DNA of 64,000 nt from positions 62,001 to 126,000 of the forward strand of contig CAIXAE010000008.1 in the NCBI GenBank assembly GCA_903917345.1, read 5' to 3'. Position 1 is the stretch's first letter, and each line of letters starts with the position of its first letter. Positions 1 through 12,040 of the stretch are shown here, one piece after another. The notes beneath the pieces were generated by a model, which was not told the DNA's origin, made no database searches, and saw nothing but the letters and a program-made list of their open reading frames with translations. The position numbers were made by a program, and so were the translations under genes. The DNA is from an uncultured Methylococcaceae bacterium. Lineage in GTDB: Bacteria > Pseudomonadota > Gammaproteobacteria > Methylococcales > Methylomonadaceae.

Positions 1-2317
1 GCTGATCTTTAGGATCAACTTCGAGTACGACTCGATATTGATTAGATTGGGTAAATATAGTCGATACCAAGCGTTGCCCATAAGCACTGTATAGGGTGTT
101 ATCAATTGCGGCCGTGCTAACCCCCAGTCTACTTGCTGTTGGTCGATCGATATTGATATAAATTTGCTGGCCTTTATCTTGCACATCACTACTGACATCG
201 ATTAACGCAGGTTCACTGGCTAGTGCTTCAACAAGACGTTGCGTCCATAGATTGAGTTCTTTGATGTCGGGTGTTTCTAAGGTGAATTGATATTGCGTGC
301 GACTGACCCTGTTCTCCATGGTTAAATCTTGTACCGGTTGCAAATACAACGCCACATCGGGTAATGATGAGAGTGTATTTTTTAAACGGACAATCACTTC
401 GCTGGCTGATTCCTTTCGCGCCGCATGCGGTTTTAGATTAATTAAAAAACGGCCATTATTCGGTGTCGTATTCACACCATCTACGCCAATAAAAGAAGAG
501 AGGTTATCGACTGCTGGATCTTCTAAAATCAACTTGCCGATTTTTTGTTGATAGTCTGACATGGCCGTAAACGACACACTTTGGGGTGCAACAGTTATAC
601 CTTGAATGACGCCTGTATCCTGAATGGGGAAGAAGCCTTTTGGGATGACTATATATAAAAGAGTGGTTAAAGCCACTGTGCCAAAGAACACGCTTAGGGT
701 GAATCTTTCATGTTGCAGTACCCACGCTAAGCTTTTGCCGTATGACGCAATAATTTGTTCAAACCAAGAAATGGGTTTAGCCCCGTTGTTGTCTGCTTGA
801 TGTGGTTGAGCTTTGAGTAATTTTGCGCACATCATCGGTGTTAAGGTGAGTGATATAACGGCAGAAATTAGGATGGCTACAGCCAATGTAATCGCAAACT
901 CTCTAAATAATCTGCCGACTACTTCGCTCATAAATAGCAAGGGGATGAGTACGGCGATTAAAGAAAAAGTTAACGAGATTATGGTAAAGCCAATTTGTTC
1001 TGAACCTTTAAGTGCGGCTTTTAAAGGGGATTCGCCACGCTCTATGTAACGCGATATATTTTCAATAACCACGATAGCATCATCCACCACAAAGCCAGTG
1101 GCAATGGTTAGCGCCATGAGTGTTAAATTATTGATGCTAAATCCAGCTAAATACATGAAGGCGAAAGTGCCCACTAATGATAAAGGCACCGCTACACTGG
1201 GAATAAGCGTGGCAGGGATATTACGTAAGAATAGAAATATCACCATCACCACAAGCACAATGGCTAATAATAATTCAAACTGCACATCGTGTATCGAAGC
1301 GCGAATGGTTACGGTTCTATCCGTTAAAGGAATGACATCAATACTAAGGGGCAGAGAGGCTTTTATCTTGGGTAATAGTTCATTGATACTATCAACTACT
1401 TCAATTACGTTAGCGCCAGGTTGGCGTTGAATATTGACTATAACTGCCGAATGATCATTAGCCCAAGCCGCTAACTTTACGTTTTCTGCGCTGTTAACTA
1501 CTTCAGCCACTTCAGCTAACCTAACTGGAGCGCCATTACGATAAGCGACTATTAAATTTTTATAATCTTCTGGTGAGCGAATTTGGTCATTACTATCAAT
1601 AATTGCCGATCGTAATGGGCCGTTAAACATGCCTTTGGGTTGATTAACATTTGCCGCTGCAATGACTGTTCGAACATCTTCTATGCCAATGCCGTAAGCT
1701 GCAAGCGCTTTATGATTGACTTGGATACGTATAGCTGGCCGTTGGCCCCCACTAATACCGACTAAGCCAACGCCAGGCAGTTGGGCAATTTTCTGTGCTA
1801 ACCGCGTATCGACTAAGTCTTCAACTTTATATAACGGTAGCGCATTGGAGGTGATTGCGAGCGTCATGATAGGCGTATCCGCAGGGTTTACCTTACTGTA
1901 GATAGGTGCTTGCGGTAAGTCTGTCGGTAAAAAATTAGTGGCTGCGTTTATAGCGGCTTGTACTGACTGTTCTGCAATGTCTAAATTTAAATTAAGATTA
2001 AATTGCAATGTAATAACGGAGGCGCCGCCCGAACTGGTAGAAGACATTTGCGTTAAGCCAGGCATTTGGCCCAATTGTCGTTCTAATGGGGATGTAACCA
2101 CTGAGGTCATTACATCAGGACTTGCGCCCGGATATAAAGTCACTACTTGTATAGTGGGGTAATCTACTTGCGGTAATGCAGAGACGGGTAATAGTCTATA
2201 AGCCAAAATCCCCACCATCATTAAAGCAAGCATCAGTAATGATGTAGCTACAGGCCTTAATATAAATAGGCGCGAGGGGTTAAAGTGGGTGGTGTTTGGC
2301 CCAGTAGAATTTATCAT
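1..2317 (-). CDS. RND efflux transporter permease (AcrB/MdtB-type), 3' part cut off by the window edge
   Basis: Minus-strand reading from ATG at 2317 gives [88 protein letters not shown]..., the typical RND N-terminus; lies directly downstream of an adaptor gene. Confidence 0.93.
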   Translation of the reverse strand, partial: MINSTGPNTTHFNPSRLFILRPVATSLLMLALMMVGILAYRLLPVSALPQVDYPTIQVVTLYPGASPDVMTSVVTSPLERQLGQMPGLTQMSSTSSGGASVITLQFNLNLNLDIAEQSVQAAINAATNFLPTDLPQAPIYSKVNPADTPIMTLAITSNALPLYKVEDLVDTRLAQKIAQLPGVGLVGISGGQRPAIRIQVNHKALAAYGIGIEDVRTVIAAANVNQPKGMFNGPLRSAIIDSNDQIRSPEDYKNLIVAYRNGAPVRLAEVAEVVNSAENVKLAAWANDHSAVIVNIQRQPGANVIEVVDSINELLPKIKASLPLSIDVIPLTDRTVTIRASIHDVQFELLLAIVLVVMVIFLFLRNIPATLIPSVAVPLSLVGTFAFMYLAGFSINNLTLMALTIATGFVVDDAIVVIENISRYIERGESPLKAALKGSEQIGFTIISLTFSLIAVLIPLLFMSEVVGRLFREFAITLAVAILISAVISLTLTPMMCAKLLKAQPHQADNNGAKPISWFEQIIASYGKSLAWVLQHERFTLSVFFGTVALTTLLYIVIPKGFFPIQDTGVIQGITVAPQSVSFTAMSDYQQKIGKLILEDPAVDNLSSFIGVDGVNTTPNNGRFLINLKPHAARKESASEVIVRLKNTLSSLPDVALYLQPVQDLTMENRVSRTQYQFTLETPDIKELNLWTQRLVEALASEPALIDVSSDVQDKGQQIYINIDRPTASRLGVSTAAIDNTLYSAYGQRLVSTIFTQSNQYRVVLEVDPKDQ

Positions 2318-2319
2318 GC

Positions 2320-3588
2320 TTAATGTGTTTTACGTTTACTGGCTTTTGCGTCTTTATTGGCTTCTGTATTAACACTAGCAGCTACAGGTTGGTTATCTAT
2401 TTCCGTAATATCAATTCTACTGCCGGCCTGTAAACGATCAAAACCTTCGGTGACCACTTTCTCATTGGTATTTAGATTACTTTCAACCACAATTTTATCG
2501 GCTTCAGTGGGGCCTGTTTTAATGCGACGCACTTCAACTGTATTGTCAGCTTTGGCAATATAAACAAATGCGCCTTGGTTATCTTGCTGCAAAGCTGAAC
2601 TTGGAATTTGAATGGCATTATTTAAGGTTTCTAAATGCATTCTTATATTCACGAACTGATTGGCAAATAAACTGTTATCTGTATTATCAAATTGCGCTTT
2701 TAATTTAAGTGTGCCGGTGCTTGAATCAATTTGATTATCAATAGCTAACAATTTACCTTCGGCTAAGGCATTTTTACCCGCTCTATCTAAGGCTGTTATC
2801 GTAATGGCTTGATTTGAATGTAAGCGTTTTATAATGCTTTGTACTTTGTCTTCCGCTAACGTAAAAATTACCGTAATGGGTTGCAGTTGCGTAATGACAA
2901 CTAAGCCATTGCTATCACTTGCATGCACAATATTACCTTGATCAATTAAGCGTAAACCCACTTTGCCTGATATTGGAGCAGTTAAATGCGCATATGAAAC
3001 TTGTAGTTTGGCATTATTAACTTGTGCCTTGTCCATGACAACGACACCTTCATATTGTTTAACCAATGCCGCTTGTGTCATGGTTTGTTGGGCCGCTATT
3101 GAATCTTGTTCAAGTAGCTTTTGATAGCGTTGTTGATCAAGTTGTGCGTTTTTAAGTAAAGCCTCATCACGCAATAATTGTCCTTCTACTTGTTGGAGTT
3201 GAATATCAAAGGTTCTTGGATCAATCTCAGCGAGTAACTCACCTTGCTTAACGACTTGTCCCTCGGTAAAGTTGACTTTGATCAACTCACCATCAACTCT
3301 GGGTTTAACCGTTACCGTTCTTAAGGCTGTTACCGTACCTAACCCATTTAAATACACAGGAAAGTCGGAGGCAGTTACTGTTTGAACAGAAACAGGGGTT
3401 GATCCTTTTTCATTACGACTTTTACGTTTGTCCCCCTTAACCTCACCTTTACTTTCATTCTCTGGGGGCGTCTGTGAAAAATAATAACTACCTGCAGCAA
3501 CAATAAGTATCACAGAGAGAATAATTATCCAAAATGTCACACTACGTGTTTTGATAAATACGATGGGGAGTTGTTTGTTATGGCTCAT
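2320..3588 (-). CDS. RND efflux periplasmic adaptor (MdtA/HlyD family)
   Basis: N-terminal [38 protein letters not shown] biotinyl-lipoyl-like motif; operon with RND permease. Confidence 0.93.
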   Translation of the reverse strand: MSHNKQLPIVFIKTRSVTFWIIILSVILIVAAGSYYFSQTPPENESKGEVKGDKRKSRNEKGSTPVSVQTVTASDFPVYLNGLGTVTALRTVTVKPRVDGELIKVNFTEGQVVKQGELLAEIDPRTFDIQLQQVEGQLLRDEALLKNAQLDQQRYQKLLEQDSIAAQQTMTQAALVKQYEGVVVMDKAQVNNAKLQVSYAHLTAPISGKVGLRLIDQGNIVHASDSNGLVVITQLQPITVIFTLAEDKVQSIIKRLHSNQAITITALDRAGKNALAEGKLLAIDNQIDSSTGTLKLKAQFDNTDNSLFANQFVNIRMHLETLNNAIQIPSSALQQDNQGAFVYIAKADNTVEVRRIKTGPTEADKIVVESNLNTNEKVVTEGFDRLQAGSRIDITEIDNQPVAASVNTEANKDAKASKRKTH

Positions 3589-3790
3589 GTAGAATAATGA
3601 TGAAGTGTATCTATAAATGTGGAAGGTAAGCCAACGGATTTGGATTTATTGAGTTACTGGTTTCTGTTTTTATTAAGTATTAAATGTTAGCAGATAAAGC
3701 GTTAAGAAAGTATTACATTCTATTTTTAATATTAAACCAAGTTACTGTATATTATGTGTAAGTTCAATTACTTTTCTGTTATTTACTATT

Positions 3791-5422
3791 TTGTATTTAG
3801 AACATTTTCATTTAAACGAGTTTCCATTTACGATTTCTCCTGATCCGCACTTCATGTACATGAGCAAGCGGCATCAAGAGGGCTTAGCTCATCTTTTGTA
3901 TGGAATTGAATTTGGAGGTGGTTTTGTAGCCTTAACAGGAGAAGTAGGGACAGGTAAAACGACTTTATGTCATTGTCTCTTACAACAATTACCAGAAAAT
4001 ATTGATCTGGCTTTAATTCTAAATTCCCGATTGAATTCTTTTGAGTTAGTGGCAACCTTATGTGATGAACTCGGTATTAGTTACGATAAAAGCACTCAGT
4101 CTTTGAAATTTTTAATAGATCAGTTAAATCAACATCTACTTCTTACGCATGCAAAAGGTAGGCAGACTGTTCTATTAATAGATGAAGCGCAGAACTTAAG
4201 CATGGAAGTGCTAGAGCAACTCCGTTTATTAACTAACTTAGAAACCACTAAAACCAAGTTATTGCGCATCATTTTAGTGGGACAACCTGAATTAAAAGAA
4301 CTACTACAAAGGCAAGATCTTCGACAATTGAATCAACGTATTACGGCTAGATATCATTTGTTACCGTTATCGCTTTATGAGACCCGCGCTTATATAAGGC
4401 ACCGATTGAGTATTAGTCAGGGGGATGTTTATGTGTTTAGAGAGTCAGCTATCAAAAGGATTTACCAAATAACAAAGGGCATACCACGGTTAATTAATTT
4501 ATTGTGTGATAGATCTCTTTTAGGGGCTTATGCTTCGCATGTTTATAAAGTTAATACTAATATTGTTAATCATGCTGCTTTAGAAATTATCCCTGAAAAC
4601 CCATTAAACACTCGTTTTACTCGCACAGCAGTCTTTACAGTCATCATTGGAATTTTAGCTACATCTGCTTACCTATACAAAACCAATAGTAAAGTTGAAA
4701 TTGCACCCGTTCCGTTAACTCAGCAACAAAACGTCGCTAAAGCTTCAGAACCTAAACAGCTTAGCGACTCACACATTCTTGTTGATTCATCCAAAAAAAT
4801 TGCTGCTGACTCTTTTACTGACTGGTTAAGTAATCCAGCCAATACGCTAGATAATGTATTGAAATATACACTTGCACGATGGGGTAAAACAAATCAAAGT
4901 AATCAAAAGGTTGATTGTACTAGTATCAAAGTCACGGGGTTACGATGCGAAATAGGTAAGGCTTCTTGGAAAGAGTTACTAAAATTAAATAAACCCGTTA
5001 TTTTAGAGTTTGTTTTAGATGATGCCAGTAAACATCATGTTTTATTTACAGGGTTTTCAGAGCATCAAACCATCGTCCACTTCGACCCTGATGTTAAGTT
5101 TTCCGTCGCAGATATTTTAAAATATTGGGAGGGCTATTATTTAACGCTACAGGCTCCTGAATTAAAAGCAGTCAAGATTATTGCTTATGAGCAAAATTCA
5201 GAAAATGTGTTGTGGTTACGCTATGTGTTAAATAGTTTTGACGGCCAATCCACACAAGTGGATCGTCCACTGTATTATGATGAAAACTTACTTAAGCGCG
5301 TTCAAAGCTATCAACATGCACAACATTTAGGCGAGGATGGTAAAGTCGGTCCAAGCACCTTAATCAGTCTAAAGAATTATGCTCAAAAACTTGAATATTC
5401 GCACTTAACCATTAACGAATAA
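3791..5422 (+). CDS. ExeA/GspA-like AAA ATPase with C-terminal peptidoglycan-binding region (TTG start)
   Basis: MYLEHFHLNEFPFTISPDPHFMYMSKRHQEGLAHLLYGIE...GEVGTGKTT Walker A, LLIDEAQ Walker B; C-terminal repeat like PG_binding_1. Confidence 0.9.
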   Translation: MYLEHFHLNEFPFTISPDPHFMYMSKRHQEGLAHLLYGIEFGGGFVALTGEVGTGKTTLCHCLLQQLPENIDLALILNSRLNSFELVATLCDELGISYDKSTQSLKFLIDQLNQHLLLTHAKGRQTVLLIDEAQNLSMEVLEQLRLLTNLETTKTKLLRIILVGQPELKELLQRQDLRQLNQRITARYHLLPLSLYETRAYIRHRLSISQGDVYVFRESAIKRIYQITKGIPRLINLLCDRSLLGAYASHVYKVNTNIVNHAALEIIPENPLNTRFTRTAVFTVIIGILATSAYLYKTNSKVEIAPVPLTQQQNVAKASEPKQLSDSHILVDSSKKIAADSFTDWLSNPANTLDNVLKYTLARWGKTNQSNQKVDCTSIKVTGLRCEIGKASWKELLKLNKPVILEFVLDDASKHHVLFTGFSEHQTIVHFDPDVKFSVADILKYWEGYYLTLQAPELKAVKIIAYEQNSENVLWLRYVLNSFDGQSTQVDRPLYYDENLLKRVQSYQHAQHLGEDGKVGPSTLISLKNYAQKLEYSHLTINE

Positions 5423-5424
5423 TT

Positions 5425-6153
5425 ATGTCTTTTATTTTAAATGCCCTTCGTAAGTCTGAACAAGAAAGACAGAAGCTACAAGTGAATAGTTTGAGTTTTG
5501 ATCAAGCAGAATCCCCTGTTAGTATTAATCGACGAAAAATGGTGGTTTATAGTGCCATTTTTATAGCCGTTAATTTAATACTCACAGTGGGTATTATTAG
5601 CCTAATAAGGTCTCCAGTTGCGGTATCTAAGGATGAAATTAAAGAAAAAACAGAAATAGACTCTAAGCGTGAATTAATAAAACCAGTTGAAAAAAACCTT
5701 GAGCCAGATAAGAGCACTGTAATTCCAAATGCACCTATTGCAAACACTTCCATTGCCGATCTAATTGAAGAAAAGCCCAATGCTATCGGTGAGTCTCCTA
5801 TAACAAAAACGTTTACAGCCAAGCCTGAGGAAATTAATATCCCAGCTAAAGTGCCTGTAAAAGCAAATAGTCAGCAAAAATCCATTGTTGAAGCTAACCC
5901 TGAAGTAGGTTTAACTAAAGATACGTTGCCTTACTTGCGCGAGTTACCTTTTACGTTTCAACAAACCGTACCTGATGTCACTATTAATGTATTTGTGTAT
6001 TCAGATCAGCCTAGTGAATGTTTTGTGATGATTGATGGTGTTAAATATAAAATTGGGCAGTCTTTACCCAATGCAATGCATATTAAAGACATCACTGTGA
6101 ATAGTCTGGTTGTGGAATATCAAAATAAGGCTTTTCAGATCGATAGACCTTAA
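5425..6153 (+). CDS. GspB-like general secretion pathway protein
   Basis: MSFILNALRKSEQERQ N-terminus, single TM and C-terminal GspB-like domain; follows ExeA-like gene. Confidence 0.85.
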   Translation: MSFILNALRKSEQERQKLQVNSLSFDQAESPVSINRRKMVVYSAIFIAVNLILTVGIISLIRSPVAVSKDEIKEKTEIDSKRELIKPVEKNLEPDKSTVIPNAPIANTSIADLIEEKPNAIGESPITKTFTAKPEEINIPAKVPVKANSQQKSIVEANPEVGLTKDTLPYLRELPFTFQQTVPDVTINVFVYSDQPSECFVMIDGVKYKIGQSLPNAMHIKDITVNSLVVEYQNKAFQIDRP

Positions 6154-6165
6154 TGCTGAGTCTGA

Positions 6166-6888
6166 TTACTTTTTCGTTAATGTAATGGATTGACTTTGAT
6201 CATCAATATTAATCTGATAACGATTCAAGGCGCTCATACCGAGTAAACGATTCGGTCCTAATTGCTTATCAGGAATGAAGGCTACTTGGACATTTTCTAT
6301 TGTTTCACCCGCTAATTTGATTGAATGTAAGTATCCAATCTTTGCATCTGTTTTCCCATTCGCAGTTTGCATCGACTGATGACTAAAATTCACATTTTTC
6401 ATCCCGAGCCGATTAATCATAGACTGCGGCAATACCACAATGTCTGCGCCGGTATCAATGACTAACTCCATAGTTTCCCAAAGGCTGCCATCCCCAGATA
6501 GTGCTGCTGACACCATATAATGATTACCTTGATGACTTGTGGGTAGCACTATATTTTGAACGGCTGATTTTTGTTTTTTATTGACGATGACGATACGTTC
6601 AATATCACCTTTATTGTTTCTGCTGACAATATGATTAAACGTCGTTAATAATTGTTCTATTTGTTGTTCTAAATTACCCCGAGTCACTATTTTTTCTTCA
6701 TTTTGAATACGCTCTAACCCCACCACTTTGATATTCATGCGACTTTGTAGGTCTACTATTTGCTCATATAAGTCGTTAGGAGCAACGTTAGTATCAGCGT
6801 AGACATGAGTGCTTATAAAAACTACGCTTAGGCTCAATACTCGTCTTAGTGTGTTGTTTAAATGCAGGGAGGGGTAAAGCTGTATCAT
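6166..6888 (-). CDS. Retropepsin-like aspartic protease family protein
   Basis: MELVIDTGADIVVLPQSMINRLGM (DTGA motif), C-terminal LLGMSALNRYQINID. Confidence 0.8.
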   Translation of the reverse strand: MIQLYPSLHLNNTLRRVLSLSVVFISTHVYADTNVAPNDLYEQIVDLQSRMNIKVVGLERIQNEEKIVTRGNLEQQIEQLLTTFNHIVSRNNKGDIERIVIVNKKQKSAVQNIVLPTSHQGNHYMVSAALSGDGSLWETMELVIDTGADIVVLPQSMINRLGMKNVNFSHQSMQTANGKTDAKIGYLHSIKLAGETIENVQVAFIPDKQLGPNRLLGMSALNRYQINIDDQSQSITLTKK

Positions 6889-6890
6889 TA

Positions 6891-9305
6891 TTAAGATCTT
6901 CCGAGTCTTTTTTCAGTCTCAAGTACTAATTGGGTTGTTTTTAAGACCGTATCTGGATTTAAGCTCATAGAATCAATACCTATTTCTACTAAAAATTCGG
7001 CCATTTCTGGGTAATCAGAGGGCGCCTGACCACAGAGACCACAATGTTTACCATTTCGTTTTGAGCCTTCTGAGGCTAAGCGTATCATTTCTTTAACGCC
7101 TGCGTCACGCTCGTCAAAGTCTTCTGCAAGTATTGTTGAATCACGATCAACTCCTAGCGTTAATTGCGTAAGATCATTAGAGCCTATAGAAAAGCCATCA
7201 AAATGGGCGGAGAACGCATCAATTTGAATGACATTATTGGGTATTTCGCACATCACATAGATCTCAAGTCCGTTTTCACCACGTTCTAAACCGAGTTCTG
7301 TCATGTACTTTAATACCTTTTCGGCCTCTTGCACTCGACGGCAGAAGGGTATCATTAGAATCACATTGGTAAATCCCATATCATCACGAACGCGTTTCAT
7401 GGCCGCACATTCCAAGGCAAAACCTTCGGCATAAGCGGGGTGCGTATAACGTGATGCGCCTCGAAACCCAATCATAGGATTGGCTTCTTCAAATTCAAAC
7501 CAACGCCCGCCCAATAAAGTAGCATATTCGTTTGTTTTAAAATCTGACATTCTAACCACAACAGGTTTTGGGTAAAAAGCAGCCGCGATGGTTGCTACGC
7601 CTTCTGATAATGTCTGTATAAAGAAATCTGTTGGATCTTTGAATTGGTGGGTTAGCGCTTGAATTTGTAAGCGCTCTGATTCATCGTCTACACGTTCAGG
7701 ATGAATTAATGCCATAGGGTGGGCTTTGATATATTCCGTAATAATAAACTCCATTCTGGCTAAACCCACACCATCGTTTGGTAAAAAACGAGTTTTAAAA
7801 GCTAATTCTGGATTACCTAGATTAAGCATGATTTTAGTCTTTGGACGTTTCAAACCTGTTAAATCTGTCTTATTGATTTCAAACTTTAGTGTGCCTGAAT
7901 AGACATTGCCTTTATCACCCTCTGCACAGGATACGGTAATGGGTGTGTTATTTTGTATTACAGTGGTTGCGTTGTCACACCCTATGACTGCTGGAACGCC
8001 TAATTCACGAGATATAATAGCCGCATGACATGTTCTGCCACCTCTATTAGTGACAATCGCCGAGGCAATTTTCATAACGGGTTCCCAATCTGGTGTGGTT
8101 AAATCCGCAACCAAAACATCACCTGGCTTGAATGTCTTTAATTCATTTAGATTATTAATGATTCTAGCGGTACCTGTGGCAATTTTACTCCCGACGGCAT
8201 GGCCAACTACGATAGGGTTAGCTGTTTCTTTGAGGGAGTATTGTTCTAATATTAAGGCATTTTGTTGAGAGACAACGGTTTCAGGACGGGCTTGAACAAT
8301 ATATAGAGTTCCATCGATGCCGTCTTTCGCCCACTCCATATCCATAGGTTTGGGTAGTCCCGCTTTTGCACTGTAATGATTTTCAATTTTAATTGCATAG
8401 TCTGCTAAGGTTAAAACATCTTGATCTGTAATACAAAATCGTTCCCGTTCAGCTGTTGAAGTAGCAATATTGCGAGTAGGTTCATGCGTGCGCCCCTCAC
8501 TGTAGATCATTTTGATTTTTTTTGAACCTAGATTTCTTTTCAGTATGGTTCTGAACCCTTTATTAAACGTAGGTTTATGGACATAAAACTCGTCTGGGTC
8601 TACGGCACCTTGCACTACATTTTCGCCTAATCCATAAGCCCCTGTGATAAAGACCACGTCATTGAAACCAGACTCAGTATCTAAAGAAAACATGACGCCA
8701 CTTGCATCAAGATCAGAGCGAACCATTTTCATAATGCCAATTGATAAGGCTAGTTTAAAATGATCAAAACCTTGATCTATACGGTAATGAATAGCTCGAT
8801 CTGTAAATAAACTAGCAAAACAGCGTTTACACGCTTCTAACAATGCGACATTGCCACGAATATTTAGATAAGTATCTTGCTGACCAGCAAAACTTGCTGT
8901 GGGTAAGTCTTCTGCTGTTGCAGAACTACGGACAGCGACACTCAGTTCATCCCCATATTGCGCTTGTAATCTAGCATAGGCAGCTATGATTTGTTGTTCT
9001 AGATCAGTTGGAAAGGGTGCCGCATAAATTATATCGCGCGCCGAACGCGCACGATTTGCTAAATCAGTGACATCATCCGGGTTAAGATCATCTAAGGCAG
9101 AATGTAATGCATCCCAAGCATTGGCTTGGTCAAGCAGATAACGGTAACCTTCTGCTGTTACGGCAAAACCATTGGGAATTTGAATGCCTTGTGATGACAG
9201 TTCTTGATACATTTCACCTAATGATGCATTTTTACCTCCCACTAAAGGAATATCGTCTATCGTTAATTCATTAAACCAGCGGATATAATTTGTTGATGTA
9301 GACAT
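6891..9305 (-). CDS. ppsA: Phosphoenolpyruvate synthase
   Basis: GGKNASLGEMY, GGRTCHAAIISRELGVPAVIG, CGLCGQAPSD motifs. Likely start at 9305 (MSTSTNY) rather than the ORF-track 9320. Confidence 0.97.
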   Translation of the reverse strand: MSTSTNYIRWFNELTIDDIPLVGGKNASLGEMYQELSSQGIQIPNGFAVTAEGYRYLLDQANAWDALHSALDDLNPDDVTDLANRARSARDIIYAAPFPTDLEQQIIAAYARLQAQYGDELSVAVRSSATAEDLPTASFAGQQDTYLNIRGNVALLEACKRCFASLFTDRAIHYRIDQGFDHFKLALSIGIMKMVRSDLDASGVMFSLDTESGFNDVVFITGAYGLGENVVQGAVDPDEFYVHKPTFNKGFRTILKRNLGSKKIKMIYSEGRTHEPTRNIATSTAERERFCITDQDVLTLADYAIKIENHYSAKAGLPKPMDMEWAKDGIDGTLYIVQARPETVVSQQNALILEQYSLKETANPIVVGHAVGSKIATGTARIINNLNELKTFKPGDVLVADLTTPDWEPVMKIASAIVTNRGGRTCHAAIISRELGVPAVIGCDNATTVIQNNTPITVSCAEGDKGNVYSGTLKFEINKTDLTGLKRPKTKIMLNLGNPELAFKTRFLPNDGVGLARMEFIITEYIKAHPMALIHPERVDDESERLQIQALTHQFKDPTDFFIQTLSEGVATIAAAFYPKPVVVRMSDFKTNEYATLLGGRWFEFEEANPMIGFRGASRYTHPAYAEGFALECAAMKRVRDDMGFTNVILMIPFCRRVQEAEKVLKYMTELGLERGENGLEIYVMCEIPNNVIQIDAFSAHFDGFSIGSNDLTQLTLGVDRDSTILAEDFDERDAGVKEMIRLASEGSKRNGKHCGLCGQAPSDYPEMAEFLVEIGIDSMSLNPDTVLKTTQLVLETEKRLGRS

Positions 9306-9459
9306 GGCGACTATCCTCAAGGGAAGTGCTTTTCGGATGAAAAGCGTTAGGTAGTTTACGCTTAACTATGTAAATAAGTATATTTAAGTAAATATAGTGC
9401 AAATATACGCATTTTTAATTAAAGTGTCGCCAGTTATTGGTGAAGCTTAGGAATTCGTA

Positions 9460-11403
9460 ATGTCAGAAAGTAAAGTTTACAAAGTCAATCCAGCCATAGC
9501 AGACAAGGCGCACATTAATCTTGCGTCCTATCAAACTATGTATCAGCATTCAATCAATGAGCCAGACACATTTTGGGCGAGACAAGCGGAGTTATTTTTA
9601 GATTGGTATAAACCTTGGCATACGGTGCAAACGTGTGATTATCGTACGGGACATATTCGTTGGTTTGAGGGAGGTGAGCTTAATGTTAGTGTTAATTGTG
9701 TTGATAGACATTTAGCCTGTCGAGCGGATCAAGTAGCCATTATTTGGGAGGGTGATGATCCTAAACACAGTCAATCGATAACTTATCAGGAATTACATAC
9801 AGAAGTCTGCAAGTTTGCCAATGTTTTAAAAAACTTAGGTGTCCAAAAAGGCGACCGAGTGTGTATTTATATGCCAATGCTTTCGGAAGCAGCTACTGTT
9901 ATGTTGGCATGTACAAGGATTGGGGCAGTGCATTCCATTGTATTCGGTGGCTTCTCAGCTGAAGCTTTAAAAGATCGAATATTAGATTCTGATTGTCAAT
10001 TTGTCGTCTGCGCTGATGAAGGCTATAGAGGCGGTAAAATTCTACCTATCAAATCCAGTGTTGATGAAGCGGTTCTATCATGCCCCAATGTGAAGAAAGT
10101 GATCGTTATAAGAAACACCGGTAATTCTGTTGCTTGGCTAGATGAGCGAGATGTTTGGTATCACGAAGCTATGGCAGTCGCTTCTAACGTTTGCCCTGCT
10201 GAAATAATGTCTGCTGAAGATCCTTTATTTATCCTTTATACGTCGGGTTCAACGGGTAAACCAAAAGGTGTTTTGCATACGACAGGGGGGTATTTGTTAT
10301 ATGCAGCCATCACACATAAGTATATTTTCGATTATCAAGAAGGTGATATTTATTGGTGCACTGCTGATATTGGCTGGATTACAGGGCACACCTATATGAT
10401 CTATGGACCCTTATGTAATGGAGCTACTACTTTAGTATTTGAAGGTGTACCTACGTATCCCGAAGTAGATCGTTTATGGAAGGTTATTGATAAACATCAG
10501 GTCAATATATTTTATACCGCACCCACGGTTATTCGTGCCCTAATGGCCCATGGTAACGAGTTCATAAAACATACCCGGCGGGATTCTTTACGCATATTAG
10601 GTAGCGTTGGAGAGCCGATTAATCCAGAAGCTTGGGAATGGTATTACCATCAAGTGGGTGAGTCGAACTGTCCTATTATGGATACTTGGTGGCAAACAGA
10701 AACCGGGGGCATATTAATTACACCATTGCCGGGGGTAACGGACTTAAAACCAGGTTCTGCTACCTTACCTTTTTTTGGTATAAAACCTGAAATCATGGAC
10801 GCTCAAGGTGTATTGATGGAGGGAGAAGCAGAAGCAGAAGGCGTGTTAGTGATTAGTGCTTCTTGGCCGGGTCAAGCACGCACTGTTTACGGTGATCATC
10901 CTCGCTTTAAAGATACTTATTTTAATCATTATCCCGGGTATTATTTTGCCGGTGATGGTGCGCGTCGTGATGAAGATGGCTATTTTTGGATTACGGGTCG
11001 TGTTGATGACGTACTTAACGTCTCTGGCCATCGGATGGGTACGGCTGAGATAGAAAGCGCCTTGGTATTACATGAAAGTGTTTCAGAAGCAGCTGTTGTA
11101 GGCTATCCACATGATATTAAAGGGCAGGGTATCTATGCTTATGTCACCCTTAATAAAGGCGTTGAATCGTCTGACGAACTTAAAAATCAATTAAAGGCTT
11201 TAGTTCGTAAGGAAATTGGTGCTATTGCTTATCCTGATATTATTCAATGGGCGCCCGGTTTGCCAAAAACACGTTCAGGTAAAATTATGCGTCGCATACT
11301 TAGAAAAATCGCGGCCAATGAATTAGAAAATTTGGGTAATACATCAACCCTGGCAGATCCAACTGTTGTTGATGAGCTAATAGAAAATAGAATAAATCGG
11401 TGA
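9460..11403 (+). CDS. acs: Acetyl-CoA synthetase
   Basis: [47 protein letters not shown] motifs; 647 aa. Confidence 0.97.
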   Translation: MSESKVYKVNPAIADKAHINLASYQTMYQHSINEPDTFWARQAELFLDWYKPWHTVQTCDYRTGHIRWFEGGELNVSVNCVDRHLACRADQVAIIWEGDDPKHSQSITYQELHTEVCKFANVLKNLGVQKGDRVCIYMPMLSEAATVMLACTRIGAVHSIVFGGFSAEALKDRILDSDCQFVVCADEGYRGGKILPIKSSVDEAVLSCPNVKKVIVIRNTGNSVAWLDERDVWYHEAMAVASNVCPAEIMSAEDPLFILYTSGSTGKPKGVLHTTGGYLLYAAITHKYIFDYQEGDIYWCTADIGWITGHTYMIYGPLCNGATTLVFEGVPTYPEVDRLWKVIDKHQVNIFYTAPTVIRALMAHGNEFIKHTRRDSLRILGSVGEPINPEAWEWYYHQVGESNCPIMDTWWQTETGGILITPLPGVTDLKPGSATLPFFGIKPEIMDAQGVLMEGEAEAEGVLVISASWPGQARTVYGDHPRFKDTYFNHYPGYYFAGDGARRDEDGYFWITGRVDDVLNVSGHRMGTAEIESALVLHESVSEAAVVGYPHDIKGQGIYAYVTLNKGVESSDELKNQLKALVRKEIGAIAYPDIIQWAPGLPKTRSGKIMRRILRKIAANELENLGNTSTLADPTVVDELIENRINR

Positions 11404-11413
11404 ATTAAATTTT

Positions 11414-11446
11414 ACCCCTATCCACTTCTTATGTAAGGATAGGGGT
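11414..11446. terminator. Strong hairpin between convergent acs and NlpE-like gene
   Basis: ACCCCTATCC-N13-GGATAGGGGT perfect 10-bp inverted repeat; no clear T-tract on either side. Confidence 0.55.
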
Positions 11447-11455
11447 GATATGGCA

Positions 11456-11947
11456 TTAATGTCCTGCGTGTCCACCTTTAGGTGGTTTTAAATCATTTTT
11501 TCTTAATACATATTTGTCAGCTTTTTTACCTGAAATGGGATTACCGTTATCATCAAGTTGAGTGAGACTGTTATCACCAACTAAATAATAGTGATTTGTT
11601 GCTTCTATATTATTGCGAGGAGTAAGTACTAAGGTTGTATTATTATTTCCCGTAGAAAACTTTCCTTTTTCTACGATTTCTCTTTCAGATTTACCAACGT
11701 ATTGTCTAATCAATAGATAGGTATTGTTACTATTGAGTGCGAGTGAAGTTTTAATGCCCGTACAATCTTCACAGGGTACAAATCCGTTATATACCCCTGG
11801 CCATTCTGAATTTGTTTGCTCATGGTGGCTTTCATGCTCTGATGGCTTATCAGTTGATTCGGCTAATGCAGAGTTATTAATTGCAATTACGCCAAAGATG
11901 AATAAAGAGCCAAGAAGTAATTTATTTGTTTTTGTTATGTTATGCAT
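11456..11947 (-). CDS. NlpE-like copper-homeostasis/envelope protein
   Basis: WPGVYNGFVPCEDCTGIKTSLALNSNNTYLL matches the NlpE N-terminal pattern (YxGxxPCADCxGI). Confidence 0.8.
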   Translation of the reverse strand: MHNITKTNKLLLGSLFIFGVIAINNSALAESTDKPSEHESHHEQTNSEWPGVYNGFVPCEDCTGIKTSLALNSNNTYLLIRQYVGKSEREIVEKGKFSTGNNNTTLVLTPRNNIEATNHYYLVGDNSLTQLDDNGNPISGKKADKYVLRKNDLKPPKGGHAGH

Positions 11948-12040
11948 AATGCCTCCTCTAATTATTATTAAAATATTAAACGTTAAACCTAGTATAACTT
12001 AACCTTAGTGATTGTATTGTCAAATAAGTTGGAAAGTATT

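Noticed and set aside
297-2162. Plus-strand ORFs at 297-551, 813-1049, 1098-1430, 1716-1901 and 1938-2162
   Set aside because: Antisense to the RND permease gene, which reads as a continuous conserved protein on the minus strand.
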